From an uncultured Oscillospiraceae bacterium (lineage in GTDB: Bacteria; Bacillota; Clostridia; Oscillospirales; Oscillospiraceae): DNA of 13,826 nt. Position numbers and translations under genes: made by a program. The notes beneath the pieces are model-generated. The model saw only the letters and a program-made list of their open reading frames with translations, was not told the origin of the DNA and did not search any database. The DNA is taken from assembly GCA_944385305.1 (NCBI GenBank), contig CALWWS010000144.1:1-13826 (forward strand), read 5' to 3'. This document shows, one piece after another, positions 1-7,700 of this stretch (its first letter is position 1; every line of letters begins with the position of its first letter).

Positions 1-767
1 ATGATGCGCCCCTGCTTGGATTTTTTCGCGATGTTCAGCCCGAACAGATTACGCCGCTTATTGAACAGCGGTCCCTCAGGGGAGTTGAGGTATTTGGGTG
101 TGCTGTCGTCCAGCACCCGGCCGCCAAAGCCGATTACCTCGCCCCTCAGGTCAATAATGGGAAACATCACCCGGTTGCGGAACCGGTCGTAAATCCGGCC
201 GTTTTTGTTGTTCACCGCCAGGCCGGCCTCCAGCAGCTCGGACTTGGTAAAGCCCTTCGCCCCCATGGCCACAATCAGGTTGTCCCATCCCTCTGGGGCC
301 ATGCCCAGGCCGAAGCGGGTCACTGTGCTTTTGGACAGCGCCCGTTTGCCAAACAGGTACTCCGCCCCCGCCCTGCCCTGCTCTCCCATCAGGCAGGCGT
401 GGAAAAAGCGAGCTGCCTCCCGGTTGAGGGCGAGCAGGCGCTCCCGCTTTTTGCGGTAGCCCTCGTTTTCCCCGGTCTCGGGCATCTCCATCCCCGCCCG
501 CTGGGCCAGCAGGCGCACCGCGTCCACAAAGGGCAGGTTTTCCATCTCCATAATAAAGGAGATGACGCCGCCACCCTTTCCGCAGCCGAAGCAGTGGTAG
601 ATCTGCTTGTCGGGAGAGACGGAAAAGGAGGGGGTCTTTTCATTGTGAAAGGGACATAGCCCCCACAGGTTGTTCCCCTTCCGGGTGAGGGGCACATAGG
701 AGGATACCACATCGGTAATCTCGCTGCGGGCTACCAGCTCGTCGATAAATTGTTCCGGAATGGCCAA
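1..767 (-). CDS. dnaG: DNA primase DnaG, N-terminal part (cut by window edge)
   Basis: DnaG makes the short RNA primers for lagging-strand synthesis at the replication fork. The first 255 codons are visible. They show the CHC2 zinc-binding domain (Cys38, His41, Cys59, Cys62, in CPFH and CFGCGKGGG contexts) and the start of the RNA polymerase domain, with the conserved basic RFRNR at 195-199 and FGGR at 214-217. The frame is still open at base 1, so the TOPRIM catalytic core and the helicase-binding domain lie outside the window. The start is TTG at 765-767, giving MAIPEQFIDELV, a normal DnaG N-terminus. It is backed by AAGGAGG at 778-784, 10 bases upstream, and no in-frame ATG fits. The gene follows the dGTPase-like gene by 67 bases with no clear promoter between, so co-transcription is likely. 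In many Clostridia a housekeeping sigma factor gene comes next, but that is off the window. Confidence 0.96.
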   Translation of the reverse strand, partial: MAIPEQFIDELVARSEITDVVSSYVPLTRKGNNLWGLCPFHNEKTPSFSVSPDKQIYHCFGCGKGGGVISFIMEMENLPFVDAVRLLAQRAGMEMPETGENEGYRKKRERLLALNREAARFFHACLMGEQGRAGAEYLFGKRALSKSTVTRFGLGMAPEGWDNLIVAMGAKGFTKSELLEAGLAVNNKNGRIYDRFRNRVMFPIIDLRGEVIGFGGRVLDDSTPKYLNSPEGPLFNKRRNLFGLNIAKKSKQGRI

Positions 768-777
768 TGCCCGCTCC

Positions 778-784
778 CCTCCTT
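778..784 (-). promoter_or_regulatory. Ribosome binding site that decides the TTG start of dnaG
   Basis: AAGGAGG is read on the minus strand, 10 bases before the TTG at 767. A G-rich GGGGAG follows it, closer to the start. The match to the 16S anti-Shine-Dalgarno is strong and supports the non-ATG start. Confidence 0.75.
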
Positions 785-834
785 TTTTCGCCTATACCGC
801 CTTATCTTTGCCGTTTTTTGGCGGATTCATACCA

Positions 835-1839
835 CTATTTTACCGACCAGGACTTGGGGATAAAGGCGTCCTTAAACTGCTCCACCGCGTAGACGTCGGT
901 CATGCCGGCGATGTAGTCGCACACCGCCCGCTCCACCCCCTCGTTGACCCGGATGGCCTGGTACTCAGGGGGCAGCTTGTCCGGGATGGCCGCATAGTAG
1001 TCAAACAGGCGGCGGAGCATATCCTGTGCCTTGCCCTCCTTCCCCTTGGCCACCGGATTGCGGTAGACAAACTCAAACATGAATTCCCGCAGCTTGTGCA
1101 TAGCCTGGGCAAAGTCGGGGGACTGGGCGATAACCCCCTTTCCCTGGCTGGTGCGGATGATATCCACCGTCAGGGAGTTGATCCGCTCGGAGTGGGTAAA
1201 GCCCAGCAGCTGGGAGCAGTCCAGAGGGATATCCATGGGGTAGATGATCTTGCCCCGGATGGCGTCGTCAATGTCGTGGTTGATGTAGGCGATCTTGTCC
1301 GCCAGGCGGATGATCCGGCCCTCCAGGGTCTCCGCCTGCTCCGGCCCGGTGTGGCACAGGATGCCCCGGCGCACCTCCCAGGTCAGGTTGAGGCCCTCCC
1401 CCTCCTTCTCCAGCTTCTCCACCACCCGCAGGGACTGCCGGTTATGGGCAAAGCCGCCGGGCATAATCCCGTCCAGCACCCGCTCCCCGGCGTGGCCGAA
1501 GGGGGTGTGGCCCAGGTCGTGTCCGTAGGCCGCCGCCTCGGTGAGATCCTCGTTGAGGCGCAGGCCACGGGCAATGGTGCGGGCAATGCGGGCCACCTCG
1601 ATGGTGTGGGTCATGCGGGTGCGGTAGTGATCCCCCTCCGGCTCCAGAAAGACCTGGGTCTTGTGCTTGAGCCGGCGGAAGGCCTTGGAGTGGACAATGC
1701 GGTCGATGTCCCGCTGAAAACAGGTGCGGGTGGGACAGGGGGGCAGAGGAAGCTCCCGGCCCCGGGAGGCGGAGGACAGACAGGCAAACTCACTCAGCGT
1801 CTCCCGCTCCCTGGCCTCAATTTCCTCGCGCACCGTCAA
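835..1839 (-). CDS. dgt: Deoxyguanosinetriphosphate triphosphohydrolase-like HD-domain protein
   Basis: This is a dNTP triphosphohydrolase of the HD superfamily. The family cleaves dGTP or other dNTPs to deoxynucleoside plus triphosphate and so tunes the dNTP pool. The 334-residue protein shows the metal-binding set: His78 (in MTHTIEV), the HD pair His107-Asp108 in GHDLGHTPFGH, and a later Asp in the LADKIAY...NHDIDDA region. The FAHNRQSLR motif near 130-138 is typical of the bacterial dGTPase-like family. The start is TTG at 1837-1839, preceded by GGGAGGTG at 1847-1854. The gene lies between the YigZ-family gene (78 bases upstream) and dnaG (67 bases downstream). Nearness to dnaG is common in Firmicutes and fits a role in replication. 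True substrate preference cannot be read from sequence, since many family members are allosterically controlled and not dGTP-specific. Confidence 0.93.
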   Translation of the reverse strand: MTVREEIEARERETLSEFACLSSASRGRELPLPPCPTRTCFQRDIDRIVHSKAFRRLKHKTQVFLEPEGDHYRTRMTHTIEVARIARTIARGLRLNEDLTEAAAYGHDLGHTPFGHAGERVLDGIMPGGFAHNRQSLRVVEKLEKEGEGLNLTWEVRRGILCHTGPEQAETLEGRIIRLADKIAYINHDIDDAIRGKIIYPMDIPLDCSQLLGFTHSERINSLTVDIIRTSQGKGVIAQSPDFAQAMHKLREFMFEFVYRNPVAKGKEGKAQDMLRRLFDYYAAIPDKLPPEYQAIRVNEGVERAVCDYIAGMTDVYAVEQFKDAFIPKSWSVK

Positions 1840-1846
1840 GGGCTTT

Positions 1847-1854
1847 CACCTCCC
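1847..1854 (-). promoter_or_regulatory. Ribosome binding site of the dGTPase-like gene
   Basis: GGGAGGTG on the minus strand lies 7 bases before the TTG start at 1839. It is the only good Shine-Dalgarno match near the N-terminus and supports the TTG over any internal ATG. Confidence 0.7.
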
Positions 1855-1862
1855 TGTGGCAT

Positions 1863-1880
1863 CGTATATTCTTCTATACG
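1863..1880. repeat. Perfect 6+6 inverted repeat upstream of dgt
   Basis: CGTATA and TATACG flank a 6-base spacer (TTCTTC on the plus strand). The dyad sits 23 bases before the dgt start codon, in the 78-base gap after the YigZ-family gene. It is AT-rich in an otherwise GC-rich region. It could be an operator or a small mRNA hairpin in the 5' leader. It has no T-run, so it is not a terminator. Its function is unknown. Confidence 0.4.
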
Positions 1881-1917
1881 CTTTTTCTCCCGAAAATCCT
1901 TCCCATGTCAAAAAAAT

Positions 1918-2562
1918 TCACGGTTTATTCACAATATCCCGGGGCACGGCCCGCCAAACCTCCCCCTCCGGCAGGGGGGTGACGCCTCCGGCGCTCAGCT
2001 CGGTGATACGTTGTGTAAAGGAATCCACCTTTTCAGCCGGGAGCAGGGCGTGAACCGTCACCTGCTCGGCGTAGTCCGCCCCGTCCGGTACGCCGCCCAG
2101 CCCCTCCACCTCCAGGCGCACCCGGTCGAAGAGAGGGTAGGGACAGGGTACCGCCACCCGGACCCAGGGGCGCACCACGGAGATGCCGGCGGCGTCCAGG
2201 GCGTCCTTGGCGCTCTGGGTGTAGGCCCGCACCAGGCCTCCCGCCCCCAGCAGCACGCCGCCAAAATAGCGGGTCACCACGCAGCAGACCCCGGTGACCT
2301 CCTCCCGCTGGAACACGTTGAGCATGGGCTGGCCCGCAGTGCCCTGGGGTTCCCCGTCGTCGGAGTAGCGCTCCACGCCCCCCTCCCGCAGCCGATAGCA
2401 CCAGCAGTTGTGGCGGGCGTCGTAGTGGCGCTTTTTCATCTGCTCAATATACGCTCTGGCCTGCTCCTCGCTCTCCACCGGCCAGACATGGCCCAGAAAG
2501 CGGGAGCGCTTTTCCACCAGCTCGGCCTGGCCGGGGCCGGTGGGCACAAAGTACTCTGTCAT
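1918..2562 (-). CDS. YigZ/IMPACT family protein (UPF0029)
   Basis: The 214-residue protein belongs to the YigZ/YvyE group, related to the eukaryotic translation regulator IMPACT. The IMPACT-type domain spans about residues 15-125. It shows the family signatures KRSRFLGH near 18-25, DARHNCWCY near 48-56, SDDGEPQGTAGQP at 67-79 and the VTRYFGGVLLGAGGLVRAY stretch near 96-114. A smaller C-terminal DUF1949-type domain follows, at about 135-200. The biochemical role in bacteria is not settled; links to translation under stress and peptidase-like activity have been proposed. The start is ATG at 2560-2562 with AGGTGGGG just upstream. The gene begins 37 bases after the hflX stop and is probably in the same transcript. 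Confidence 0.93.
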   Translation of the reverse strand: MTEYFVPTGPGQAELVEKRSRFLGHVWPVESEEQARAYIEQMKKRHYDARHNCWCYRLREGGVERYSDDGEPQGTAGQPMLNVFQREEVTGVCCVVTRYFGGVLLGAGGLVRAYTQSAKDALDAAGISVVRPWVRVAVPCPYPLFDRVRLEVEGLGGVPDGADYAEQVTVHALLPAEKVDSFTQRITELSAGGVTPLPEGEVWRAVPRDIVNKP

Positions 2563-2599
2563 ACCGCCCCACCTAGTCCTTCCAGATAAATTCGCTCAC

Positions 2600-3835
2600 C
2601 TAGCCCAGCACCTTGGGGGTGCAGGTGGCGGTGACCTCAATGGTCTGGCCGTACTCCACCTGCTCCACCCGGGCCTGGCGGTAGAGCATGTCCAGCAGTC
2701 CCCCCCGTTCGTAGGGGATGTGCAGGCACACCCTGCAGGCCCCCGTGTCCAGCCGCTGGCCGATCATTTCCACCAGCTTCTCCAGTCCCCGGCCGGTCCT
2801 GGCGGATACCGAAACAATATCCTCCCCGTGGGGCATGATGTCCCCGGTGTAGAGATCTGACTTGTTGAACACGTCGATGCGGGGGGTCTGCTGGGCCCCC
2901 AGCTCCACCACCAGGCTCTCCACCACCTCCGCCTGCTCCCGCCATTCCGGGTTGGATGCGTCGATGACGTGGAGGAGCAGATCGGCAAAGGCCAGCTCCT
3001 CCAAAGTGGCCTTGAAGGCCTCCACCAGATGGTGGGGCAGCTTGCGGATGAAGCCCACCGTGTCGGAGAGGAGCACCGTGCAGGTGTCCGAAATCTCCAG
3101 GGTGCGGGTGGTGGTATCCAGGGTGTCGAACAGCCGGTCGTTGGCGGGGATGCCAGCCCCGGTGAGGGCGTTGAGCAGGGTGGACTTGCCCGCGTTGGTA
3201 TAGCCCACAATAGCCACCACCGGCACCTCGTTCTTCTCCCGGCGGGTGCGCTGGGTGGCCCGCACCCGCCGCACCTGCTCCAGCTCCTCCCGCAGCTTCT
3301 GGATCTTCCGGCGCACATGCCGCCGGTCGGTCTCCAGCTGGGTCTCGCCGGGGCCGCGGGTGCCGATGGCGCCCTCCTGCCGCTCCAGGTGGGTCCACAT
3401 GCCCAGCAGACGGGGCAGCAGGTACTGGTACTGGGCCAGCTCCACCTGGAGGCGGCCCTCCCGGGTTCTGGCCCTCTGGGCGAAGATGTCCAGAATCAGG
3501 GCCGCCCGATCCATCACCTGCACCCCCAGCTCCTGGGTGAGCACCCGCTGCTGGGAGGGGGAGAGGGCGTTATCGAAGATCACCATATCCGCCCCGGCGT
3601 TGTCCACCAGCTCCTTGACCTCCGCCGTCTTGCCCTCGCCGATGAAGGTACGGGGATCGGGGGTGTCCTTGTTCTGGAGCACGCTGCCCACGCAGGTGCC
3701 CCCCGCCGTCTCCAGCAGAGCCTCCAACTCCTCCATGGAGCTCTCTGTGGCGTTCTCCTCCCGGGACAGGCTGTGGGCGGAAAGGCCCACCAGCACAGCC
3801 CGGTTCACTTTCTCTTGCGTATGGGTGTCCGTCAT
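2600..3835 (-). CDS. hflX: Ribosome-associated GTPase HflX
   Basis: HflX is a translation-factor-class GTPase that binds the 50S subunit and, in studied bacteria, splits stalled 70S ribosomes under heat or antibiotic stress. The 411-residue protein has the N-terminal HflX domain (about 1-130), including IGEGKTAEV near 65-73. A helical linker follows, with the family hallmark GTRGPGETQLETDRR at about 158-172. The G domain carries G1 GYTNAGKST at 211-219, G3 DTVGF at 258-262, G4 NKSD at 324-327 and G5 SAR at 344-346. The length is normal. The start is ATG at 3833-3835, and its Shine-Dalgarno GGAGAGG lies inside the end of the preceding flavin reductase-like gene. Only 3 bases separate that gene's stop from this ATG, so translational coupling is likely. 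The gene ends with TAG at 2600-2602. Confidence 0.97.
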   Translation of the reverse strand: MTDTHTQEKVNRAVLVGLSAHSLSREENATESSMEELEALLETAGGTCVGSVLQNKDTPDPRTFIGEGKTAEVKELVDNAGADMVIFDNALSPSQQRVLTQELGVQVMDRAALILDIFAQRARTREGRLQVELAQYQYLLPRLLGMWTHLERQEGAIGTRGPGETQLETDRRHVRRKIQKLREELEQVRRVRATQRTRREKNEVPVVAIVGYTNAGKSTLLNALTGAGIPANDRLFDTLDTTTRTLEISDTCTVLLSDTVGFIRKLPHHLVEAFKATLEELAFADLLLHVIDASNPEWREQAEVVESLVVELGAQQTPRIDVFNKSDLYTGDIMPHGEDIVSVSARTGRGLEKLVEMIGQRLDTGACRVCLHIPYERGGLLDMLYRQARVEQVEYGQTIEVTATCTPKVLG

Positions 3836-3838
3836 TGC

Positions 3839-4345
3839 TTATCCTCTCCGATAGGCCTCCACAATCTCTCCCACAAACATCCGGTGGTAGTCCTGGCCGG
3901 GATACCACCGCTCCCCGATCTCACTGTCCAGGAAGTGGGTGGGGTCCAGATCCTGCCAGTACAGCTTGCGGCACACCAGCACCAGATTGGCCTGGGCGAT
4001 ATAGGGCGCGCCGTTTTGAGCGGCCTCCACGGTAAAGCCGCACTCCTTGATCTTGTCCACCTCCCGGCCGCTCTTGGCGCCGCACAGGGAGAGGGCCTGG
4101 CGATAGGAGGGGTCAAAAAAGCTCAGGGTAAAGGCGTCGCTGCCCTCCACAAACTCCAGGGTGTACCGCTGGGGGCGGATGCCCACCGTGGCCACCAGCT
4201 TGCCCCACATCACACCCAGGCCGCCCCAGCTGGCCGTCATGGTGTTGCACCGCTCCGCCGTCCCGGCGGTGATGAGCATCCACCGGTCTCCAATCAGAGA
4301 AAATACGTTCTCCTCCAGGGTCTTGGGGTTCATCGCTTCCAACAT
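3839..4345 (-). CDS. Flavin reductase-like (FMN-binding split barrel) protein
   Basis: The 168-residue soluble protein belongs to the flavin reductase/DIM6-NTAB family, which binds FMN and often uses NAD(P)H to reduce free flavin. The family core is visible as NTMTASWGGLGVMWGK at 34-49, followed by VGIRPQRYT near 54-62 and FFDPSYRQAL at 76-85. Clostridial members of this subgroup are mostly uncharacterised. The start is placed at ATG 4343-4345, because AAGGAG at 4354-4359 lies 8 bases before it. A GTG at 4352-4354 is in frame but overlaps that Shine-Dalgarno, and a later ATG at 4331-4333 lacks one. The gene is directly upstream of hflX (3-base gap) and downstream of the rpmE terminator. A -10 candidate lies at 4380-4385. 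The true electron acceptor is unknown. Confidence 0.9.
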   Translation of the reverse strand: MLEAMNPKTLEENVFSLIGDRWMLITAGTAERCNTMTASWGGLGVMWGKLVATVGIRPQRYTLEFVEGSDAFTLSFFDPSYRQALSLCGAKSGREVDKIKECGFTVEAAQNGAPYIAQANLVLVCRKLYWQDLDPTHFLDSEIGERWYPGQDYHRMFVGEIVEAYRRG

Positions 4346-4353
4346 GGCGCACA

Positions 4354-4359
4354 CTCCTT
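4354..4359 (-). promoter_or_regulatory. Ribosome binding site that decides the flavin reductase-like start
   Basis: AAGGAG on the minus strand has an 8-base spacer to ATG 4345. It argues against the in-frame GTG at 4354, which would overlap the Shine-Dalgarno itself. Confidence 0.7.
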
Positions 4360-4379
4360 TTTTCTGTCTCCTGCTGTGC

Positions 4380-4385
4380 AGTATA
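4380..4385 (-). promoter_or_regulatory. Candidate -10 box for the flavin reductase-hflX operon
   Basis: TATACT on the minus strand matches the sigma-A -10 consensus at 5 of 6 positions. It sits between the rpmE terminator and the flavin reductase-like start, giving a leader of about 30 bases. The -35 region at 17 bases spacing is only T-rich and weak because it overlaps the terminator T-run. A promoter is expected here, since the terminator should block reading from rpmE. Confidence 0.4.
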
Positions 4386-4398
4386 TGCGTTTTCCGGG

Positions 4399-4431
4399 AA
4401 AAAAAGAAACCCGTACCGAAACCGGTACGGG
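4399..4431 (-). terminator. Rho-independent terminator after rpmE
   Basis: On the minus strand an 8-bp perfect stem (CCCGTACC at 4424-4431 pairing with GGTACGGG at 4410-4417) with a 6-base loop is followed by TTTCTTTTTTT. It starts 16 bases after the rpmE stop codon. Stem, loop and T-run all fit an intrinsic terminator and set rpmE apart as its own transcription unit. Confidence 0.9.
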
Positions 4432-4447
4432 CTTCCCAAATACCAAC

Positions 4448-4654
4448 TTACTTCTTGTCCAGACCAAACTTCTTGTTGAAGCGGCTGACGCGTCCGCCAG
4501 TATCCACCATCTTCTGCTTGCCGGTGAAGAAGGGGTGACACTTAGAGCAGACTTCGACTCGAATGTCCTGCTTGGTGGACCCGGTTTCGATCACATTGCC
4601 GCAGGCGCATTTGATAGTGGTCTGAGCGTAGTTGGGATGAATGCCTTCCTTCAT
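4448..4654 (-). CDS. rpmE: 50S ribosomal protein L31, zinc-binding form
   Basis: L31 is a small protein of the large ribosomal subunit that helps bridge the two subunits. The 68-residue protein starts MKEGIHPNY, a typical L31 N-terminus. It carries four cysteines, Cys16, Cys18, Cys36 and Cys39 (CAC and CSKC), so it is the zinc-binding 'C+' type. In several bacteria a cysteine-free paralogue replaces this type when zinc is scarce; none is visible here. The start is ATG at 4652-4654 with GAGGTG 7 bases upstream. The gene has its own strong promoter (4723-4751), an A-tract UP element, a leader with an 8-bp hairpin, and an intrinsic terminator, so it is a single-gene unit between addA and the flavin reductase operon. 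Confidence 0.98.
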   Translation of the reverse strand: MKEGIHPNYAQTTIKCACGNVIETGSTKQDIRVEVCSKCHPFFTGKQKMVDTGGRVSRFNKKFGLDKK

Positions 4655-4690
4655 GTGTGTTCACCTCTTTCTCATCCTGGATCATGGCGC

Positions 4691-4709
4691 GTGGAGACCT
4701 CGTCCCCAC
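4691..4709 (-). promoter_or_regulatory. Hairpin in the rpmE mRNA leader, possible L31 autoregulatory element
   Basis: In the minus-strand RNA, GUGGGGAC (4702-4709) pairs with GUCUCCAC (4691-4698), leaving a 3-base loop. All 8 pairs form, one of them G-U. It lies between the promoter and the Shine-Dalgarno of rpmE. Ribosomal protein leader motifs for L31 are known in Firmicutes, and this may be one. That identity is inference; the hairpin is seen directly. Confidence 0.45.
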
Positions 4710-4722
4710 AAACGCATTTGAT

Positions 4723-4751
4723 ATGATACCATGTCTGTCCCAAAAATGCAA
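4723..4751 (-). promoter_or_regulatory. Sigma-A promoter of rpmE, extended -10
   Basis: On the minus strand, the -35 box TTGCAT (4746-4751), a 17-base spacer and the -10 box TATCAT (4723-4728) make a near-consensus promoter. TGG directly before the -10 adds an extended -10 element. The predicted start is near 4716, giving a leader of about 60 bases before the rpmE ATG. The promoter lies in the gap after addA, so L31 is expressed independently of addAB. Confidence 0.8.
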
Positions 4752-4753
4752 CA

Positions 4754-4771
4754 GTTTTTTTATTTTTTTAT
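4754..4771 (-). promoter_or_regulatory. A-tract UP element upstream of the rpmE promoter
   Basis: Two runs of seven A (minus strand, 4755-4761 and 4763-4769) lie directly upstream of the -35 box, at about -39 to -56. This is where the RNA polymerase alpha C-terminal domains bind. Such tracts boost ribosomal promoters in Gram-positive bacteria. The run is striking in a region of about 65% G+C. Confidence 0.6.
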
Positions 4772-4783
4772 GGGGCTTCTCCG

Positions 4784-7700
4784 TCAGAGCTCCACGCCCC
4801 GATCCAGGGCGAAAAACCACAGCACCCTCCGGCACACCGGCCGGCCGGTGATGGCCTCCAGCGCCCGGCTGTAGGCCTCCAGCTGAGGGCGGTAAGTCTC
4901 CGTCCGCTCCGCCAGACCGCTCTCCCCCACCCGGTCGGTCTTGAAGTCCACCACCACCATGCCCGCCGGGGTGTCAAAGCAGCAGTCCACCACCCCCTGG
5001 AGGAGCACCTGCTCCCCCTCTCCGGCCCGGGGAAAGTAGTCCTTTGCAGGCACCAGCAGGGAGAACTTAAACTCCCGGCGCAGGCCGGGGGCGGCCAGGA
5101 CCTCCCGGCCCAGGGGCGAGGCAAAAAAGGCGGCAATCCGGGCCGGCTCCACCGCCCTGCCCTGCTGGGCCGTCAGGTACTCCCCCTCCACCAGCCGGGC
5201 GATCTCCGCCTCCACACCCTGTACGTCCGCCGCCCTGGCAAAGTCGATATACTGCATCACCAGGTGCAGGGCGGTGCCCCGCTGGGCGGGAGTGAGGCCC
5301 ATCTCCCGGGCGGCAAAGTCCGGGCGGGCAAAGAGGATGGGCCTGGGGGGCGCGGGGGCCTGCTCCGCCGCCTCGCCGTCCAGCTCCCTGCCCTTGAGCT
5401 GGGTGGCGGTGGGCTTGGAGGGGATATCCACCGTCTCCCGGTGGGGATAGCGCCAGAGCAGGGCGGCCCGGAGAGTCTCCTCTTCCTCCGGCTCTTCTCC
5501 CCTCTCCCCCTCCGGCCGGACGGCCCGGGGGCGCGCCGGGGCCTGGCGCAGATCCCCGGTCTCCACCCACCGCATGTCCCACGCCGGGCCGAAGGGGGCC
5601 TGGGGCACAGGGACGTCGGTCCCCGCCGCCCGGCGCAGTACCTCCGCCTCCGGCCGGGCCAGGGCAGCCAGGAGCACCCACTCCCCCGCGCTCTGGCAGC
5701 CCAGAAGCACCTGGGGGGCCACCGGGAAGCCGGCGTCTCCCGCCAGCTTGCCCAGGGCCGCCGCCCCTCCGGTGAGGGCGCAGCACAAAATCAGCTTCTC
5801 CTTGGCCCGGGTCATGGCCACATAGAGCAGACGCAGCTCCTCGGCCATCATCTCCCGCTCCAGCTGCCGGGCCACCGCCGTGCGGGCCAGGGTGGGATAC
5901 TCCACCATCCGCCCGGTGTCCAGCCGCTTGGGCCCCACCCCCAGCTGGGGGTGGAAGAGAATGGGCCGGCTCATGTCCTCCCGGTTGAGCCGCCTGGCCA
6001 GGCCGCACAGCAGCACCACGGGAAACTCCAGGCCCTTGGACTTGTGGATGCTCATAATGCGCACCCCGCCCCCCTCCCGGCCCGGAGAGGGGAGAATGAG
6101 CTTGCTCCCGTTCTCCCGCAGGCGGCCCAGGTAGGTGAGAAAGCCGAACAGGCCCTTGTGATCCGATCCCTCGAACCGGCGGGCCAGCTCCGCCAGGGTA
6201 AGCAGGTTGCCCCGGCGAAGCTCCCCCTCGTCCATGGCGCCGAACACACCCAGCAGGTTGGTCTTGTCGTAGATGTGCCAGATGAGCTCGTAGCTGCTCC
6301 GGTCGCAGGCGCCGAAGCGCAGCTCCTCCAGCTCCTCCAGGAAGGCGGCGCAGTCCGCCCCCCCGTCGGCGGCCAGGGCGTCGTAAAAGTCCGTCTGGGG
6401 GGATGCCGCCCGAATCTGGGCCAGCCGGTCGGCGGAAAAGCCGTACACCGGGGAGCGCAGGGCGGAGATGAGGGGCACATCCTGCCGGGGGTTGTCCGCA
6501 ATTTGAAGCAGAGACAGGGCCACCGATACCTCGGTGCTGGCGAAGAAGTCGCTCCCCCCCTCCGCCTGCCAGGGGATGTCCAGCTCCCCCAGGGCCTTGG
6601 CGTAGTGGTGCAGCACCGTGCCAGGGGAGCGCAGGAGGATGACCACGTCCCCCCACCGCACCGGGCGGGGCTCGCCCCCCTCCCCTGTCACGGAAAAGCC
6701 CGCCCGGACCAGCTCCAGGATGCGCCGGGCGGCAAAGCGGGCCTCCAGCAGATCCCGCCCGCTCTTCTCCTCGTCCTCCTCCCCGTCCTCCTCCCGGCAG
6801 TCCAGCACCTCCAGCTCCAGGGCGTAGCGGCCGTCCGGCTCAAAGGGAGCGCCGGGGCACAGGGCCTGCTCGGCGGTATACGCCATCTCCCCGAAGGGGA
6901 CGGACATAATGGCCCGGAACAGGTCGTTGGCCCCCTCCAGCACCTCGGGGCGGGAGCGGAAGTTTTTGGACAGGATAATCCGCCTGCTTTCCCCCTCCGA
7001 GGCCCGGGTATGGGGGGCAAAGCTGCGGTATTTCTCCAGAAAGATGGTGGGGTCGGCCAGGCGGAAGCGGTAGATGGACTGCTTCACATCCCCCACCATG
7101 AAGAGGTTGCGCCCCTGCCGGGACAGGGCGGTAAAGATGGCATTCTGCACCTGGTTGGTGTCCTGGTACTCATCCACCATATTCTCCTCAAACCGGGCGC
7201 TCCACTGCTCTGCCAGGGGGGTGGGCGCGCCGTCCTCCCCCGCCAGCAGGCGCACCGCCAGATGCTCCAGGTCGGAGAAATCCAGCACCCGCCTGCGGGC
7301 CTTCTCCCCGGTATAGGCCTTCTCAAAGTCCTTGAGCAGAGCGAAGAGGCCCCGCATGGCGGGGAATACCGCCCGCAGATCCTCCAGCAGGCCGTCGCTG
7401 GTGTCGGCAAACCACTCGGAGAGCTTGTCCAGCCGCTTTTTGCACCGGGCGCGGATGTCCTTGACCTGCTGGGCGACCCCGGGACAGTCGGCCATCTTCT
7501 TGCGCCCGGCGGCGGGAAAGGGCACGGGCAGGGCACGGGCCGCGCTGTCCCACCCCTCCGCCGTCCCCCGTACCAGCTCCTCCAGCCCCCGGAGGGTGGC
7601 GGCGATGCTGGCGGCGTAGTTGGCGTGGAGGTTCTCGTCCAGATCGCACAGCGCCAGGGCGCGCTCCATCTGCTCCAGCCAGTAGCGCCCCTGCTCCGCC

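Noticed and set aside
797..824. CCGCC/GGCGG hairpin between dgt and dnaG as a terminator.
   Set aside because: The stem is only 5 bp with an 18-base loop and no T-run on the minus strand, so transcription probably continues into dnaG.
1906..1911. TTGACA on the minus strand as the -35 of a dgt promoter.
   Set aside because: At 17 bases spacing the -10 would be AGAAAA, and TATAGA is 27 bases away. No normal sigma-A promoter fits, so it is not listed as one.
4752..4771. Plus-strand T-runs as a terminator.
   Set aside because: No plus-strand gene ends here and no stem precedes them. On the minus strand they are A-tracts upstream of the rpmE promoter, which explains them better.
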